A stretch of 64,000 nucleotides of DNA, from NCBI GenBank assembly GCA_014361455.1, contig JACIVP010000001.1, forward strand, positions 62,001 to 126,000, in the 5' to 3' direction. Both the position numbers and the translations under genes were made by a program. The notes below the pieces were generated by a model, which had not been told where the DNA came from, made no database searches, and saw only the letters and a program-made list of their open reading frames with translations. Each line of letters begins with the position of its first letter. Position 1 is the stretch's first letter. The stretch is from Candidatus Methanosuratincola sp. Lineage in GTDB: Archaea; Thermoproteota; Methanomethylicia; Methanomethylicales; Methanomethylicaceae. Of the stretch, positions 26,540 through 35,871 are shown one piece after another.

Positions 26540-29158
26540 CTATATCACCAGGCGCCCCTTTAAAACGATGCCCGATGAGGGATCCACTATCTGCAACTGG
26601 ATCCAGTCTCCCTCCTCTGGCCCAACGACCAGTGCCTCATATTGGTTTTGGGAAAGTTGCTCAATCGGCAGCTGGATCCCCCCAGAATAAAGTTTCGGGG
26701 GCATGCATCGGCTCGGCAGCCCGTTCTCATACGACCTGAATTCGAAAATGATCCTGATCTTTATGCCTGTCGGTGCAATCTCATATAACTCTGTTGAGAG
26801 AACCTTTGCTTCAACCCGGTAGGTGTAGGAAGACGTGTCTACCTCAAAGAATGCCGTGTCGGTGCATGCTCCATAGTGGTTGATGTGCATGATCCTCTCG
26901 AGGGCATAATTACCGCCTGGTTGCAGCGATGCGGGGATCCTGGCTGTCGGAGGGAGCACATTGATAGTGCATGCCCCGCATGGGATGGGGTATATCATTG
27001 TCTCGCCAGAGGACCCTGCCCAGTAAGTGGCGTTCACAGTGCCGTTTGTAACCAATACCCGCCATCCTAGCTGGAGCCCGGATACCACCACGCCGTCCCA
27101 TTCGCCACCGGTTGTTTTATTGAATACATAGGTGTCTTGGGCTCTCTCAAAGGTCAGCGAATCGCCGGCGGTCAGGTTGCCTATAAATGATGCCAGTGCG
27201 CGGGTGTATGCTCTCTCCGTCACCACTACCGTTCCGGTGAATGGTTGGGGCACTTGCGCTGGGGAGATAGTGATCCCAGTCGAACCCGACGGAACAGTGG
27301 TGTTATAGGCAACGGATCCGTTGCTGTAGAAAATGGTTACGCCATCCCCATCTGCCAAACCCCTAATGATCATGCCGCCAGCGGACTCGCTGGACGAGGC
27401 TTCAAGCAGTGCGATCCCAGACGAGGTTCTGGTGAATGTGAGGGTGGTGTTGGGATGGAATGTTCCCGCCTTCACGCTTCTAAGATCCAAACTTGCGCAG
27501 AGCGCCCCGCTGATGTTCTCCACCGGAAGGTTTGTGCGAACATAGTCCCAAGCCAGGTCGATGCTTTGGTAGTAGTCGAAGGCTTGGTTGAGCAGTATGC
27601 CCCCTATCTCCGAGTCCGTGCCTTCAAACTGGCAGTCTATCCCTAGCTGGGTGCTCCTCAAATACCAAGTCGTACCCACTCGGGAGATGTTAAAGTCAAT
27701 CGCAGTGCACCACGCCCCGACCAACTTGCTATAGGTTACTGCTCCAGGGTATACCCCGTAGTATCTTCTCAGCTCCATAGTGGAAGAGATGTAAGCGTAG
27801 AGCACATCGATGTACGCCACGACCCTTCCCAAGCCGTCCGTGACCGCCAGCCCTATGTAGTTTCTTCCAGCCGGGCCACTGGCGACATCAACATAAGTAG
27901 CCACGTAGAAGTCCCCCTCGTGGAGAGTAGGCAGGCGGTAGTAGGCCCCCGTGAAGCCCTGGGCGTTCGCCATCAGCCCCACGCCCCCCAGTCCCCCTCT
28001 GCTATGGGTCGCCGTCCTGAGCTTCCCGTCAGAGACAGAGAAGGCGGTGAGTTTGCTGTCGAGGTTCACCCACGCCCCCGTCGTCCCCTCTGAAAATTCG
28101 CCGTTGAAGACGGGCGCCGCGATGCTGATTCCGCCGCCGTTCTGCACCTGGAATGGCGCATCCGTTGCGCCACTAGACCATACCCATGCCCACTCTCCGC
28201 AGGGGAGGCCGACGACTGCAGCAGCCTGACCAAGCTCCTGCAGGGGGGCGGCTCCGATCTCATTGATTCTGACCGAGTACTCCCTGTCGTAGTTTGCGTA
28301 GGCTGGCTCATTGATGAAGAAGCTGACCGCTATGTACTTCACCGGGGTGTAGGCAATGAATGCCAGCTTCTGGGTGCCGTTCTGATAAAGGGCAGCCTGC
28401 TGGCCGTACCCGATGGTGACCAGCGAGAAAGCAAACGTCTTCCCGCTGCCTACTGGCGACAGCGGCACCGGGGATCCGCCATATGCTGTCGCATTGCCAT
28501 TAAGGGCATTCGTGTGGTTGAACCTCATGACCAGCACCGGCACCATGTTGGCATCGAGCGCGGTGATTGTGAGGTAGAGCGGGGGCGATCCCGAGTGCCA
28601 CCATGTTCTCGAGAACGACAGAACCATGGTGAGGTTGTAAGCGCTGAGCCACCCCCCCTCCCCCTCCCCCTCCGGATCCAGCTCTTTCGTCAGGGTGCAA
28701 TTGTATGCCTGCTTCGTCCTCGTAGTGTAGAAGTTGTGCCACTCAAGGCGCCCGCCCGTTACGTTGAGCCACATCGCTGCGGACGACGGCGCATTGCCCT
28801 CAAACTGGTATCCGTTCGCGGACGCCCACTGCGCGACTGGCACGCCCTGCGGCGGGGAGTCGAAAGACTCCCCCCAGCCGTCCTTTTGCGGGATCTGCAT
28901 TAGTGAATAAGTTAGGTCTGTTCCACCGCCCCCCGCCTCGCTTCCGCTGTTCGGCGCTAGAACGACGTCCTCCCCGCTGCGGTATGTCACATAGTAGCTC
29001 CCGGCGCCAACGAGCGGTTGCATGAACGTGGATGATGGTGCGATCAACATGATCAACATAAGCGCAGATATCCGGCCCCAGATGCGCTTCACCATTATCT
29101 TTACCCGCAAATTGGTCCAATCCCTTCCCTTCAATAGCATATTCCTGACCCCACTCAT
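26540..29158 (-). CDS. Large secreted surface protein, last gene of the surface operon
   Basis: 872 residues. A basic N-terminus and hydrophobic stretch (about 26-45, ISALMLIMLIAPS) look like a signal peptide; an ATG 21 codons downstream is an alternative start that places it at the N-terminus. The body is beta-rich with many Asn-x-Ser/Thr sites and repeated Trp/Tyr-rich strands. Two regions (about 60-290 and 320-570) have the look of lectin-like (concanavalin-type) jelly rolls with patterns such as FYTTRTKQAYN and FYVATYVDVASGPAG, which is a weak call. There is no clear C-terminal anchor. Its start overlaps the preceding pilin-like gene by 4 bases, so it is probably a filament-tip or cell-surface component. 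Confidence 0.7.
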   Translation of the reverse strand: MSGVRNMLLKGRDWTNLRVKIMVKRIWGRISALMLIMLIAPSSTFMQPLVGAGSYYVTYRSGEDVVLAPNSGSEAGGGGTDLTYSLMQIPQKDGWGESFDSPPQGVPVAQWASANGYQFEGNAPSSAAMWLNVTGGRLEWHNFYTTRTKQAYNCTLTKELDPEGEGEGGWLSAYNLTMVLSFSRTWWHSGSPPLYLTITALDANMVPVLVMRFNHTNALNGNATAYGGSPVPLSPVGSGKTFAFSLVTIGYGQQAALYQNGTQKLAFIAYTPVKYIAVSFFINEPAYANYDREYSVRINEIGAAPLQELGQAAAVVGLPCGEWAWVWSSGATDAPFQVQNGGGISIAAPVFNGEFSEGTTGAWVNLDSKLTAFSVSDGKLRTATHSRGGLGGVGLMANAQGFTGAYYRLPTLHEGDFYVATYVDVASGPAGRNYIGLAVTDGLGRVVAYIDVLYAYISSTMELRRYYGVYPGAVTYSKLVGAWCTAIDFNISRVGTTWYLRSTQLGIDCQFEGTDSEIGGILLNQAFDYYQSIDLAWDYVRTNLPVENISGALCASLDLRSVKAGTFHPNTTLTFTRTSSGIALLEASSSESAGGMIIRGLADGDGVTIFYSNGSVAYNTTVPSGSTGITISPAQVPQPFTGTVVVTERAYTRALASFIGNLTAGDSLTFERAQDTYVFNKTTGGEWDGVVVSGLQLGWRVLVTNGTVNATYWAGSSGETMIYPIPCGACTINVLPPTARIPASLQPGGNYALERIMHINHYGACTDTAFFEVDTSSYTYRVEAKVLSTELYEIAPTGIKIRIIFEFRSYENGLPSRCMPPKLYSGGIQLPIEQLSQNQYEALVVGPEEGDWIQLQIVDPSSGIVLKGRLVI

Positions 29159-30093
29159 CCATCATAGTGGCATAGGAAGGCGTCGCCTCCGCCGATGTCA
29201 GTCTTCAGCCAGACTGTCGCTTCAAGCACCCGTACGCTCCCCATGACAGGCAACCCAGTCACGTAGACGGCCACCTCAGGCAGTGCGGAGATAGCCGCCG
29301 CATCCGCAGGTGACTTTATTCCAGATCCTTTCACTGCCCCCATTGAATCTTCGACAATGACAAGCGCGAGTGGAGGGACATTTCTCACCCTTATGTAGGG
29401 GAATCCCGAAGGGCTATTCCATGAATCTGCATTAATTGTAGGCGTCTCTGACGAGACAGTGTAGTAGTACGCGCCGCTGACCTGACTGCTGCCTGCCTGC
29501 GGATAGCGCCACGAGAATGAATCCTGAGAATAAATTATCAGGTAGGATCCGTTGAAAGCATGCTTGATCTCGATCTGGAGCGGCACGCCGGTCTGTGCTG
29601 GACCAACTAATTCGACCTCCCCGAAAGGATCCGCAATCGCTGCGTAGGCACCAGCGGGGGCCCCGTCCACAGAGACTATTCCGGGTCCGCCCGATCCCTT
29701 TCCAATCCTGTAGACCCCAATTTCAGGGCTTTCCTGAACCCCAGAATAACCTGTTCCGTTGGGCTGTAGAGCGGACCTATCAAGATCCGGCACTATGGCC
29801 TTACTGAGGAAATCGTTTATGTACGCCTCTGCATCCAAGGGGTTGCCCGTCCTGGACGAATAGGCCCCAGCATTCTTAAGCAGACTTTTGGTAATCTGTA
29901 GGATCGCGGAATCCGAGTTCAGCCCTGCCCTCGTTCCAGGCCATGCCATGCTTGCAATGAGAATGCCTGTTGAGACCAGGATCAGCGTCATTGCTAATGC
30001 GGTCGCAGTAAGCGCGAAGCCACAGTCCCTCTTTCCTGAATCTAGGACCTTCACACGCCGCCTTCTGCGAATCTCTTCCCTCATCGAACCCAC
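29155..30093 (-). CDS. Pilin-like secreted protein (312 aa)
   Basis: A strongly basic N-terminus (REEIRRRRRVK) precedes GFALTATALAMTLILVSTGILIASMAW, a single hydrophobic helix of the type that anchors type IV pilins and TadE-like pseudopilins. A ~270-residue extracellular beta-rich part follows. The family is not recognised beyond this architecture. It lies in the nine-gene surface operon and overlaps the start of the 872-residue gene by 4 bases (ATGA), which suggests they are translated together. Confidence 0.68.
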   Translation of the reverse strand: MGSMREEIRRRRRVKVLDSGKRDCGFALTATALAMTLILVSTGILIASMAWPGTRAGLNSDSAILQITKSLLKNAGAYSSRTGNPLDAEAYINDFLSKAIVPDLDRSALQPNGTGYSGVQESPEIGVYRIGKGSGGPGIVSVDGAPAGAYAAIADPFGEVELVGPAQTGVPLQIEIKHAFNGSYLIIYSQDSFSWRYPQAGSSQVSGAYYYTVSSETPTINADSWNSPSGFPYIRVRNVPPLALVIVEDSMGAVKGSGIKSPADAAAISALPEVAVYVTGLPVMGSVRVLEATVWLKTDIGGGDAFLCHYDG

Positions 30094-30126
30094 CTTTTTG
30101 ACATTCTGGAAGAAGGGAGCATCGGA

Positions 30127-30618
30127 TCACCTGCTTACCTCGAAACTGATCCCATCGTTGGTCCTAAGTACCACAAGCAGGAGGTTGCCTGCCGGCATCG
30201 TCAAATTGTTCATCGATATGCCGTATTCAATCGTCGTGCAAGTCTGGTTGGAAGACACCGATCTGATTATTGAGGCAGGATCCTGCAGTCTTAGCCCCTC
30301 TTGGACTATGCCGATGTCAGTGCCGAACGGGAAGATTAACAGCGAGCAGCCATTGCAGCTCATGACCCCGATCTGAGATCCTGCCCGGCGCACGAGGTGT
30401 GTTATGCTACTGCCCGGCTCGGAGAGGTAGGCTCTCTGGATCAGGAAGTTGAATGACTTGATGGTCTCCCAGTCCGCGCCCACGTCCGTATTCAAGATGT
30501 TCGGGATTCCTGCCTCCGCAGCCACGGTAGCCGTAACCAAGAGGGTTGCAAAAGTGGTCAATATCAAGTTCACCGGGCGGGCGATGCCTGATGCCGCCCT
30601 GCCCCTCTGTGTCTCCAT
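30127..30618 (-). CDS. Pilin-like secreted protein (163 aa)
   Basis: From the ATG at 30618: METQRGRAASG, then a hydrophobic helix PVNLILTTFATLLVTATVAAEAG and a small extracellular domain with a CNGC pair. An open frame extends upstream to 30879, but the extension is low-complexity, Ser/Arg-rich and overlaps the neighbouring gene, so I reject it. The 230-base gap upstream (30619-30848) is the largest in the operon. It is one of at least six single-TM pilin-like genes in a row. Confidence 0.6.
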   Translation of the reverse strand: METQRGRAASGIARPVNLILTTFATLLVTATVAAEAGIPNILNTDVGADWETIKSFNFLIQRAYLSEPGSSITHLVRRAGSQIGVMSCNGCSLLIFPFGTDIGIVQEGLRLQDPASIIRSVSSNQTCTTIEYGISMNNLTMPAGNLLLVVLRTNDGISFEVSR

Positions 30619-30848
30619 CGTCAAGCCGCCTTCCTTGGTTAATTGGCAAGGATAAATAACCGAGTGCGGATGATCGAGCCTTTTCCCGGCGTTCGTGTTG
30701 CATTTTCCTGAATCTGCAGGACTGGTAGACCTGGAAGACGAGGCACTTTTCTGACGGCTCATAGGCCTCTTCCCATTCATGGCGGTCTGCAGGACCGATC
30801 GACCTATGACCCTGTAACGCTCTGCCATCGTGTTATGTTGGTGGCTCG

Positions 30849-31271
30849 TCACCTTGATATTGCAAGAGTCACAAAGCACGGATCAGGGTTATGCGCAGAT
30901 GAGACAGGGTAAGGATAGGATGCTGCCGCACTTTTCCAATCAAAGCCTATAGATGAAAAGGACCACTGCAGCTCTCCACCAGGAGAATGCACGTAGATGC
31001 AGTACTCAAATCCATCTGGAAGAAGCTCTTCGATTGCCTTGCCAATTGCCATCGAGTCCCCCTCATGGATGGCTTGGGCGAGAGCGCCATTCGAATCCAA
31101 AAAAGTAAGAACACACGTCGCATATTGCCCGGCACCCCGTTCGTGATCTAGTGGTGCAGGGGCTGCCAACGTGCAATACGCAGCAAGACCTGCCATGATT
31201 ATCACGCAAGCAACCACACAGTCGAAGATCAGCGCAACTCCTTCAGACTGCCCGACTCTCCAAAATCCCAA
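30849..31271 (-). CDS. Pilin-like secreted protein (140 aa)
   Basis: Short cytoplasmic start GFWRVGQSEG followed by VALIFDCVVACVIIMAGLAAYCTL, a single N-terminal helix. The GQSEG-VALIFD layout resembles TadE/TadG-type pseudopilins. The remaining ~100 residues form an unassigned extracellular domain containing four Cys. Confidence 0.62.
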   Translation of the reverse strand: MGFWRVGQSEGVALIFDCVVACVIIMAGLAAYCTLAAPAPLDHERGAGQYATCVLTFLDSNGALAQAIHEGDSMAIGKAIEELLPDGFEYCIYVHSPGGELQWSFSSIGFDWKSAAASYPYPVSSAHNPDPCFVTLAISR

Positions 31272-31310
31272 TTTTTGTTGTAACTTTGCTGCCCCCTCAC
31301 ATGGCCCAGA

Positions 31311-31748
31311 TCAAATCGGTCGACCAACCCACATGGCATACACTTCGATTCTCAAAAAAGACCCGTCGTCCAGGATGATGCCCTTCACATATCTCACAGC
31401 GAGGCTATCTAGCCTCACTGAGACCGGATCTTGCTTTGCCCAGACTTTTTCGATCCTGCCTGACTGATCTGGGCTGTAGCATGTTGCCTTTATCGCTAAC
31501 TTGGCCCCCCCTGTGGGCGTGAGATACTGGTCTGGATCCGACAACGGCTCCCATGAGAGCCATCTCTCTGAGGAGTTCCCGTTTTGTGAAACCAGTTCTG
31601 ATGCCACGATACACGCGATCGCCTCCAAAGATGAATCGGACATCCCGTTCATCGACGATGCGTAGGTGGCAGCTGCAGTGAGCTGGAATGCGGAGAATGC
31701 GGTTGCAAATATTGCGAAAGCGATTGCCCCCTCAAATGCCTGATCCAT
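31311..31748 (-). CDS. Pilin-like secreted protein (145 aa)
   Basis: MDQAFEGAIAFAIFATAFSAFQLTAAATYASS: a very short N-terminus with a Glu-Gly pair just before the hydrophobic helix, the pattern of TadE-like pseudopilins. The C-terminal part is beta-rich and ends with YAMWVGRPI. It is in line with the neighbouring pilin-like genes, with a 39-base gap to the next one. Confidence 0.62.
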   Translation of the reverse strand: MDQAFEGAIAFAIFATAFSAFQLTAAATYASSMNGMSDSSLEAIACIVASELVSQNGNSSERWLSWEPLSDPDQYLTPTGGAKLAIKATCYSPDQSGRIEKVWAKQDPVSVRLDSLAVRYVKGIILDDGSFLRIEVYAMWVGRPI

Positions 31749-31814
31749 GGCCTACCCTCCCAGTATCGCCCTCACAATATGTGTGCTTTTTAAATCCCAG
31801 TGGCTCAGGCGCCT

Positions 31815-32219
31815 TCAAGAGATTGCCGTCGTCCCATTTGGGAAACCAGTAATCGTGAAAGACGAAGATCTGATCCTCGAGGGCTGGATGCTTACCGTGC
31901 CTGCCAATGATGCTGAGGCATTAAGCCACAACCCTTTGAAGGAAGATGCCACCGTGATGGTGTCCCCTGATGCCTCCACCAGTACCTCTTCTTTGAAGAT
32001 GACGGTTATCTCCGCCGCCATCCCGCTATGGGCAGCCTCCCCGGCTGCCTCGGCAACCCCTGCTGCCATCTCGAAGGCCATTCCCTGTACGGCATTATTG
32101 GCCATGACCGTGGTCGCATCCATCCAGAAGGCTGCTGACGCGCTCACAAACGCGGCTCCCGCGGCAAATAAGGATGCAACCAGGAGTATGGTCGTGAAGG
32201 CTCTGTCCACCCCGCTCAC
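31815..32219 (-). CDS. Pilin-like secreted protein (134 aa)
   Basis: The start is taken as GTG at 32219, overlapping the upstream stop by four bases (GTGA). It reads VSGVDRAFTTILLVASLFAAGAAFVSASAAFW, one N-terminal hydrophobic helix, then an alanine-rich stretch and a small beta domain. An upstream ATG at 32249 would add ten residues inside the preceding gene and is less likely. Confidence 0.6.
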   Translation of the reverse strand: MSGVDRAFTTILLVASLFAAGAAFVSASAAFWMDATTVMANNAVQGMAFEMAAGVAEAAGEAAHSGMAAEITVIFKEEVLVEASGDTITVASSFKGLWLNASASLAGTVSIQPSRIRSSSFTITGFPNGTTAIS

Positions 32220-32947
32220 CTCAGCCTGACCGGCTCGAAGCAGATGCATCCGATCTCAACAGACACCTTGTCCCCTGCGCAGACAGGGAAGCTGAGAGCT
32301 CTTACCCCGTCCACGAGGATCTCGACAACACTGGGGACACTTGCATACCTGCAGTACTCCACGCCTTTCCAACCGCTCTTGAGCAGCAGAAGGTCAAAGG
32401 TCCCGGATGCAGAAAATTCCCCGTCGATCGCGCCTAGTAGAATCCTCACTGAGTGTACCGTGACGTTGAGATCGCTTGCGGAGCAGGCGTATGCAATGGT
32501 TGGGACAGGTACTATGAATGCAGCCTGCTCGCCAACGTGCACCCCGTTCAGGATCCTGATACAGCTGCCTACGCCTGAAGAATCAGAATGCTGCCAGTCG
32601 CTCGAAACCGAGAAGTTCTCAGCAGGCGCATCGGCTACTACGCTGCCAATTATGCACAGCGCGTGCTTCTCAAGCAGAACGCTCTGTGCTCCACCAGGAA
32701 GGCCGAGCGTCACGTTGTAAGGCTCAAGTTCCACATCGGTCATTAACGATCCTCCGGTCGAAAACCCGAAGATAGTCCCGGTCTCGTTTTTTGAAATTAC
32801 TAGACTGATCTCGGCTGCTTTCGTCTGGATCGTGACCTCAGCGGATCTTGGCTGCTGCACGGAGAAGTAATAGCCTCCAATGGCTAATCCCGAGATGATT
32901 GCAACCATCGCAGCGGAGAGGATCACCATGCTTATAGCTTCATGCAA
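32216..32947 (-). CDS. Pilin-like secreted protein (243 aa)
   Basis: MHEAISMVILSAAMVAIISGLAIGGYYF is a short start and one hydrophobic helix, as in type IV pilin-like proteins of archaea. About 215 extracellular residues follow, with several Cys (LCIIG, SCIRI, YACSAS, EYCRYA, PVCAGD, GCICF) that could form disulfides. No named domain is recognised. It is coupled to the next gene by a 4-base overlap. Confidence 0.62.
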   Translation of the reverse strand: MHEAISMVILSAAMVAIISGLAIGGYYFSVQQPRSAEVTIQTKAAEISLVISKNETGTIFGFSTGGSLMTDVELEPYNVTLGLPGGAQSVLLEKHALCIIGSVVADAPAENFSVSSDWQHSDSSGVGSCIRILNGVHVGEQAAFIVPVPTIAYACSASDLNVTVHSVRILLGAIDGEFSASGTFDLLLLKSGWKGVEYCRYASVPSVVEILVDGVRALSFPVCAGDKVSVEIGCICFEPVRLR

Positions 32948-32999
32948 TCTACCACCCCATTTTCTTTCAATTCCGTGCCAATCATCTGACCACGATCGC

Positions 33000-35864
33000 C
33001 TAAACCCCGCCGAGTATGAGGATCCTGCCCTCCCTTATGGGGTTATAAAGTATCAATGAAGTGTGCCCAGGGACTAGCTGCAACCATAGTCCGTCCGCCC
33101 CCCCTCCCCCGGCTCTTTCATTTAGCGCAACATAGGTTGCGAGGGCGACTGCGATCTCTGCCCCGATCTTCGTCTCGGGGATCTCCAGGGACCCGTCCAC
33201 GGGGATGTATCCGAACCCCGTGCCAGATGCCGTCATCTCGATGCAGGTGCCGTCCCCTTCTCTTACCAGTCTTGCCCACGATGTAGGACCATAGTACCCG
33301 AGTAGCCCACGAGTCCCGTTGAAGGGTTGTGTGTAATCGCCACAGTATAGTACGAGATGCACCCCTGGCACGCCTGTGAGGCTCTCCCTCTCCCCCCAGT
33401 CCACCACCTCGACCACGATACAGGTCGAGTTGGAGTGATACACCACCGGTGCAAGTACTGTGTATGTAATCCTGTTAGCCGGCAGCCAGGTCGCCCTGAA
33501 GACAGTCCCGTCCCAAAGCGAAGACCATATTGGAACTTCGACTAGGGATCTGAGCGTCGATGCGTTCATCTCCTCATACGGGACGTACAGCGCCGAGACC
33601 CCGTAGACATCGCATGGGGTTGAGAGTCTGCTCGCGTTCAGCGTGCCGCCTGCGAGCGCGCTGTATGCGCCTTCAAGCGAAGCCATGTAGTACCCGCTCC
33701 TGCCTGTGACCGGGCAGCCGTCGGTGGCATATATGAATCTGAATGTTGCTGAGACGCCGGTCAGGTTATAGTCAAACTCCGCCGTCACGTTTACCGAATC
33801 GATTGACCAGGTGCTGTTGTACGCGTAGCTTTTCGTGCTTGCGCTCACGCTGGCGTAAGCGTAGTGCTGCGACCCTACTGGAGCGCTTCTGTTCGTCGAG
33901 CAGAATGTGCCGGAAAGGCTCCCGAATGCTGTCGAGAACCTGCCTGAGGCGTCTGTCATTATGGTCTGCGTGAAGTTGTAAACGGTCTGCTTGAACGTTC
34001 CCGTCGACGGATCGTACCATATCGCCCCGGACGGGTCGAGCCACGCCGTCACGGTCACCTGGGTATTCGGGAAGCCCGGCACATTTCCGGTCACGTTCAC
34101 CCCGAAGTTCTCGTAGGCTACAGCCCTGTCCAGCGCCGTCCCGTCCACAATGTTGCAGGGGAGCACGGTGACCGACCCGTTGCTGATTGGCGGCTGCGGT
34201 TGCTGCGCCTCGAACACCGCGGCTGCGGACTTGTCCGAGTCCATTGTGACATGCACCGTGCTGCTAGTGTACCTCACCCCGTTGACGGTCCACTTCTGGA
34301 AAGTGTACCCTGAATAGGGCGTGGCGCTGAGCGTCACAGTCGTTCCAGATGGTTTCTGGTAAACCCCTGGCGGTGGGCTGGTACTCCCTCCCATCGCAGG
34401 CTGAACAGTGAGGTAGTAGTAGGTTGCTGGGGGCGGCGCCTCCGTTATTGTGATGGTGATCTCTACATCCCTGGTCAACCCACCGATCGATGTGCCGATG
34501 ATCCTTAGTGTGTGTACCCCAGTCAGGGTGCTTGAGCCTGTGTAGACCTGGACGGAAAAGGTCGACGTCGGGACTACCGTGCTAGGGACAATGGCGACCG
34601 AGGTGTAAAGTGGCACGTCGCCTTCCCAAATGTAATTTAAGTAAACCTGCTCTGGTTTTCCAGACAGAAGGCTGAGTAGGACTGAGGCGTTCCCGCCTCT
34701 GCCCCTCTGCAGAGTTATATCCTCCTGCTTCGTCAGGTTAAAATCGAACTCTTCACTCTGCACTGCCTCGAAGACAGGAGTCAGTACGTGGTTCACATCT
34801 GTAGCGATCAATATCGGGTTGGATAGGGAAATCCCCCCGTCAAGCACCCAGTGAGAGAAGCTATGCCCTGAGGACGGGAAAGCCTGTACAGAGACCTCTC
34901 TGATCGAGCTGAATGTGTAGTTTCCTGGGGGTGGGTTGGTCGATCCTCCCAATGATGGGTTGATTGTGAGGTAAGACTTGACGACCACACTGAGGCTCTT
35001 CGAATCCATGATCCCCAGAGAATCATAGACCGTGCAGGTGACCGTGTAAGTCCCGGGGGAGGCGTATGCTTTCGATGGGCTCTGGCTAGAGGAGCTGTTG
35101 CCGTCGCCAAAGTCCCAGTAAAAAGTATATGGGGGCACGCCGTCCTTTGCAGAGGCAAAGAACTGAATTTCGTCTCCCACCTGGGTCTCATTTTTGGCAG
35201 CATATATGCTGATCTCAGTCCAATAGAATGTCAAATCCATCGACGCGATCGTAGCCACCACCTCGACCTTCGCGTGGTCGGTGATGTATTCGTTGTTCCA
35301 GTAGGAATAGCTGGCTGCTGCCCAAACAGATGGTCCCAGCAACGTGTAGCCTGTCGTTCCGCCCGAAAACCTGCTTGCGCCGAGTAACATGGTGCCGCTC
35401 GTTGGTCCTGCCCCGTAAAGCGCGTCCCCCATGCCCATAGGTGGGCAGGCGAGCCCCTGCCCGTCCTCAGGATCATGAAGGATCGTCGCTGACAATGAGT
35501 AACCCTGCGCTTCCCAGGTGAGATAGGAGATCGCCCTATGAACTGAAGAGGAATACGAGAGCCATCCGGAGACATTGACATTTGGCCACCCAGTACCCCC
35601 GGTCGGAACGCATGCAAAAGCTTGCAGCTTGAATCCTTTCTGGATTGAGTTTGCCTGGTAGACCAGGATGGGCTGCTCAAACCCGAGCCGAGAGCCCTCA
35701 TCGTTTGGGAACACTGGTCCTGCCTGCCAGCTAAAGCTCAGATCCTCAGGCGCCAGGCTGATGCTATCTGAGTACGCGCCCACTGGCTGTGGGCAGAGTG
35801 CTAGTGAGGCTGCCAGTAGCACAAACATCCAAAAAACTCTATTCATATCGATATCCAACACCAT
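33000..35864 (-). CDS. Large secreted protein with PKD and InlB-B-like repeats
   Basis: About 954 residues. A signal peptide (MNRVFWMFVLLAASLALCPQ region) is followed by an unassigned beta domain. A PKD domain at about 225-300 has the hallmark FYWDFGDGNS and ASPGTYTVTCTV. Two copies of the extracellular repeat with a GGSTxPPPG start and a final VF-EA (about 305-375 and 490-560) resemble InlB-B/Flg_new-type repeats. A long Ser/Thr/Tyr-rich region completes it. No C-terminal anchor is seen. ATG 35864, GTG 35861, TTG 35858 and ATG 35846 are all possible starts; GGAGG lies just upstream. It is probably the large adhesive or structural component of this surface operon. Confidence 0.75.
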   Translation of the reverse strand: MVLDIDMNRVFWMFVLLAASLALCPQPVGAYSDSISLAPEDLSFSWQAGPVFPNDEGSRLGFEQPILVYQANSIQKGFKLQAFACVPTGGTGWPNVNVSGWLSYSSSVHRAISYLTWEAQGYSLSATILHDPEDGQGLACPPMGMGDALYGAGPTSGTMLLGASRFSGGTTGYTLLGPSVWAAASYSYWNNEYITDHAKVEVVATIASMDLTFYWTEISIYAAKNETQVGDEIQFFASAKDGVPPYTFYWDFGDGNSSSSQSPSKAYASPGTYTVTCTVYDSLGIMDSKSLSVVVKSYLTINPSLGGSTNPPPGNYTFSSIREVSVQAFPSSGHSFSHWVLDGGISLSNPILIATDVNHVLTPVFEAVQSEEFDFNLTKQEDITLQRGRGGNASVLLSLLSGKPEQVYLNYIWEGDVPLYTSVAIVPSTVVPTSTFSVQVYTGSSTLTGVHTLRIIGTSIGGLTRDVEITITITEAPPPATYYYLTVQPAMGGSTSPPPGVYQKPSGTTVTLSATPYSGYTFQKWTVNGVRYTSSTVHVTMDSDKSAAAVFEAQQPQPPISNGSVTVLPCNIVDGTALDRAVAYENFGVNVTGNVPGFPNTQVTVTAWLDPSGAIWYDPSTGTFKQTVYNFTQTIMTDASGRFSTAFGSLSGTFCSTNRSAPVGSQHYAYASVSASTKSYAYNSTWSIDSVNVTAEFDYNLTGVSATFRFIYATDGCPVTGRSGYYMASLEGAYSALAGGTLNASRLSTPCDVYGVSALYVPYEEMNASTLRSLVEVPIWSSLWDGTVFRATWLPANRITYTVLAPVVYHSNSTCIVVEVVDWGERESLTGVPGVHLVLYCGDYTQPFNGTRGLLGYYGPTSWARLVREGDGTCIEMTASGTGFGYIPVDGSLEIPETKIGAEIAVALATYVALNERAGGGGADGLWLQLVPGHTSLILYNPIREGRILILGGV

Positions 35865-35871
35865 TCCCTCC

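Noticed and set aside
24613-26540. CRISPR-like array near the TnpB gene
   Set aside because: No regularly spaced direct repeats are present; the repeated motifs are single hairpins of transposon ends.
30619-30879. N-terminal extension of the 163-aa pilin-like gene
   Set aside because: Ser/Arg-rich and low-complexity, it overlaps the neighbouring gene, and the hydrophobic helix then lies far from the N-terminus. The ATG at 30618 gives a normal pilin layout.
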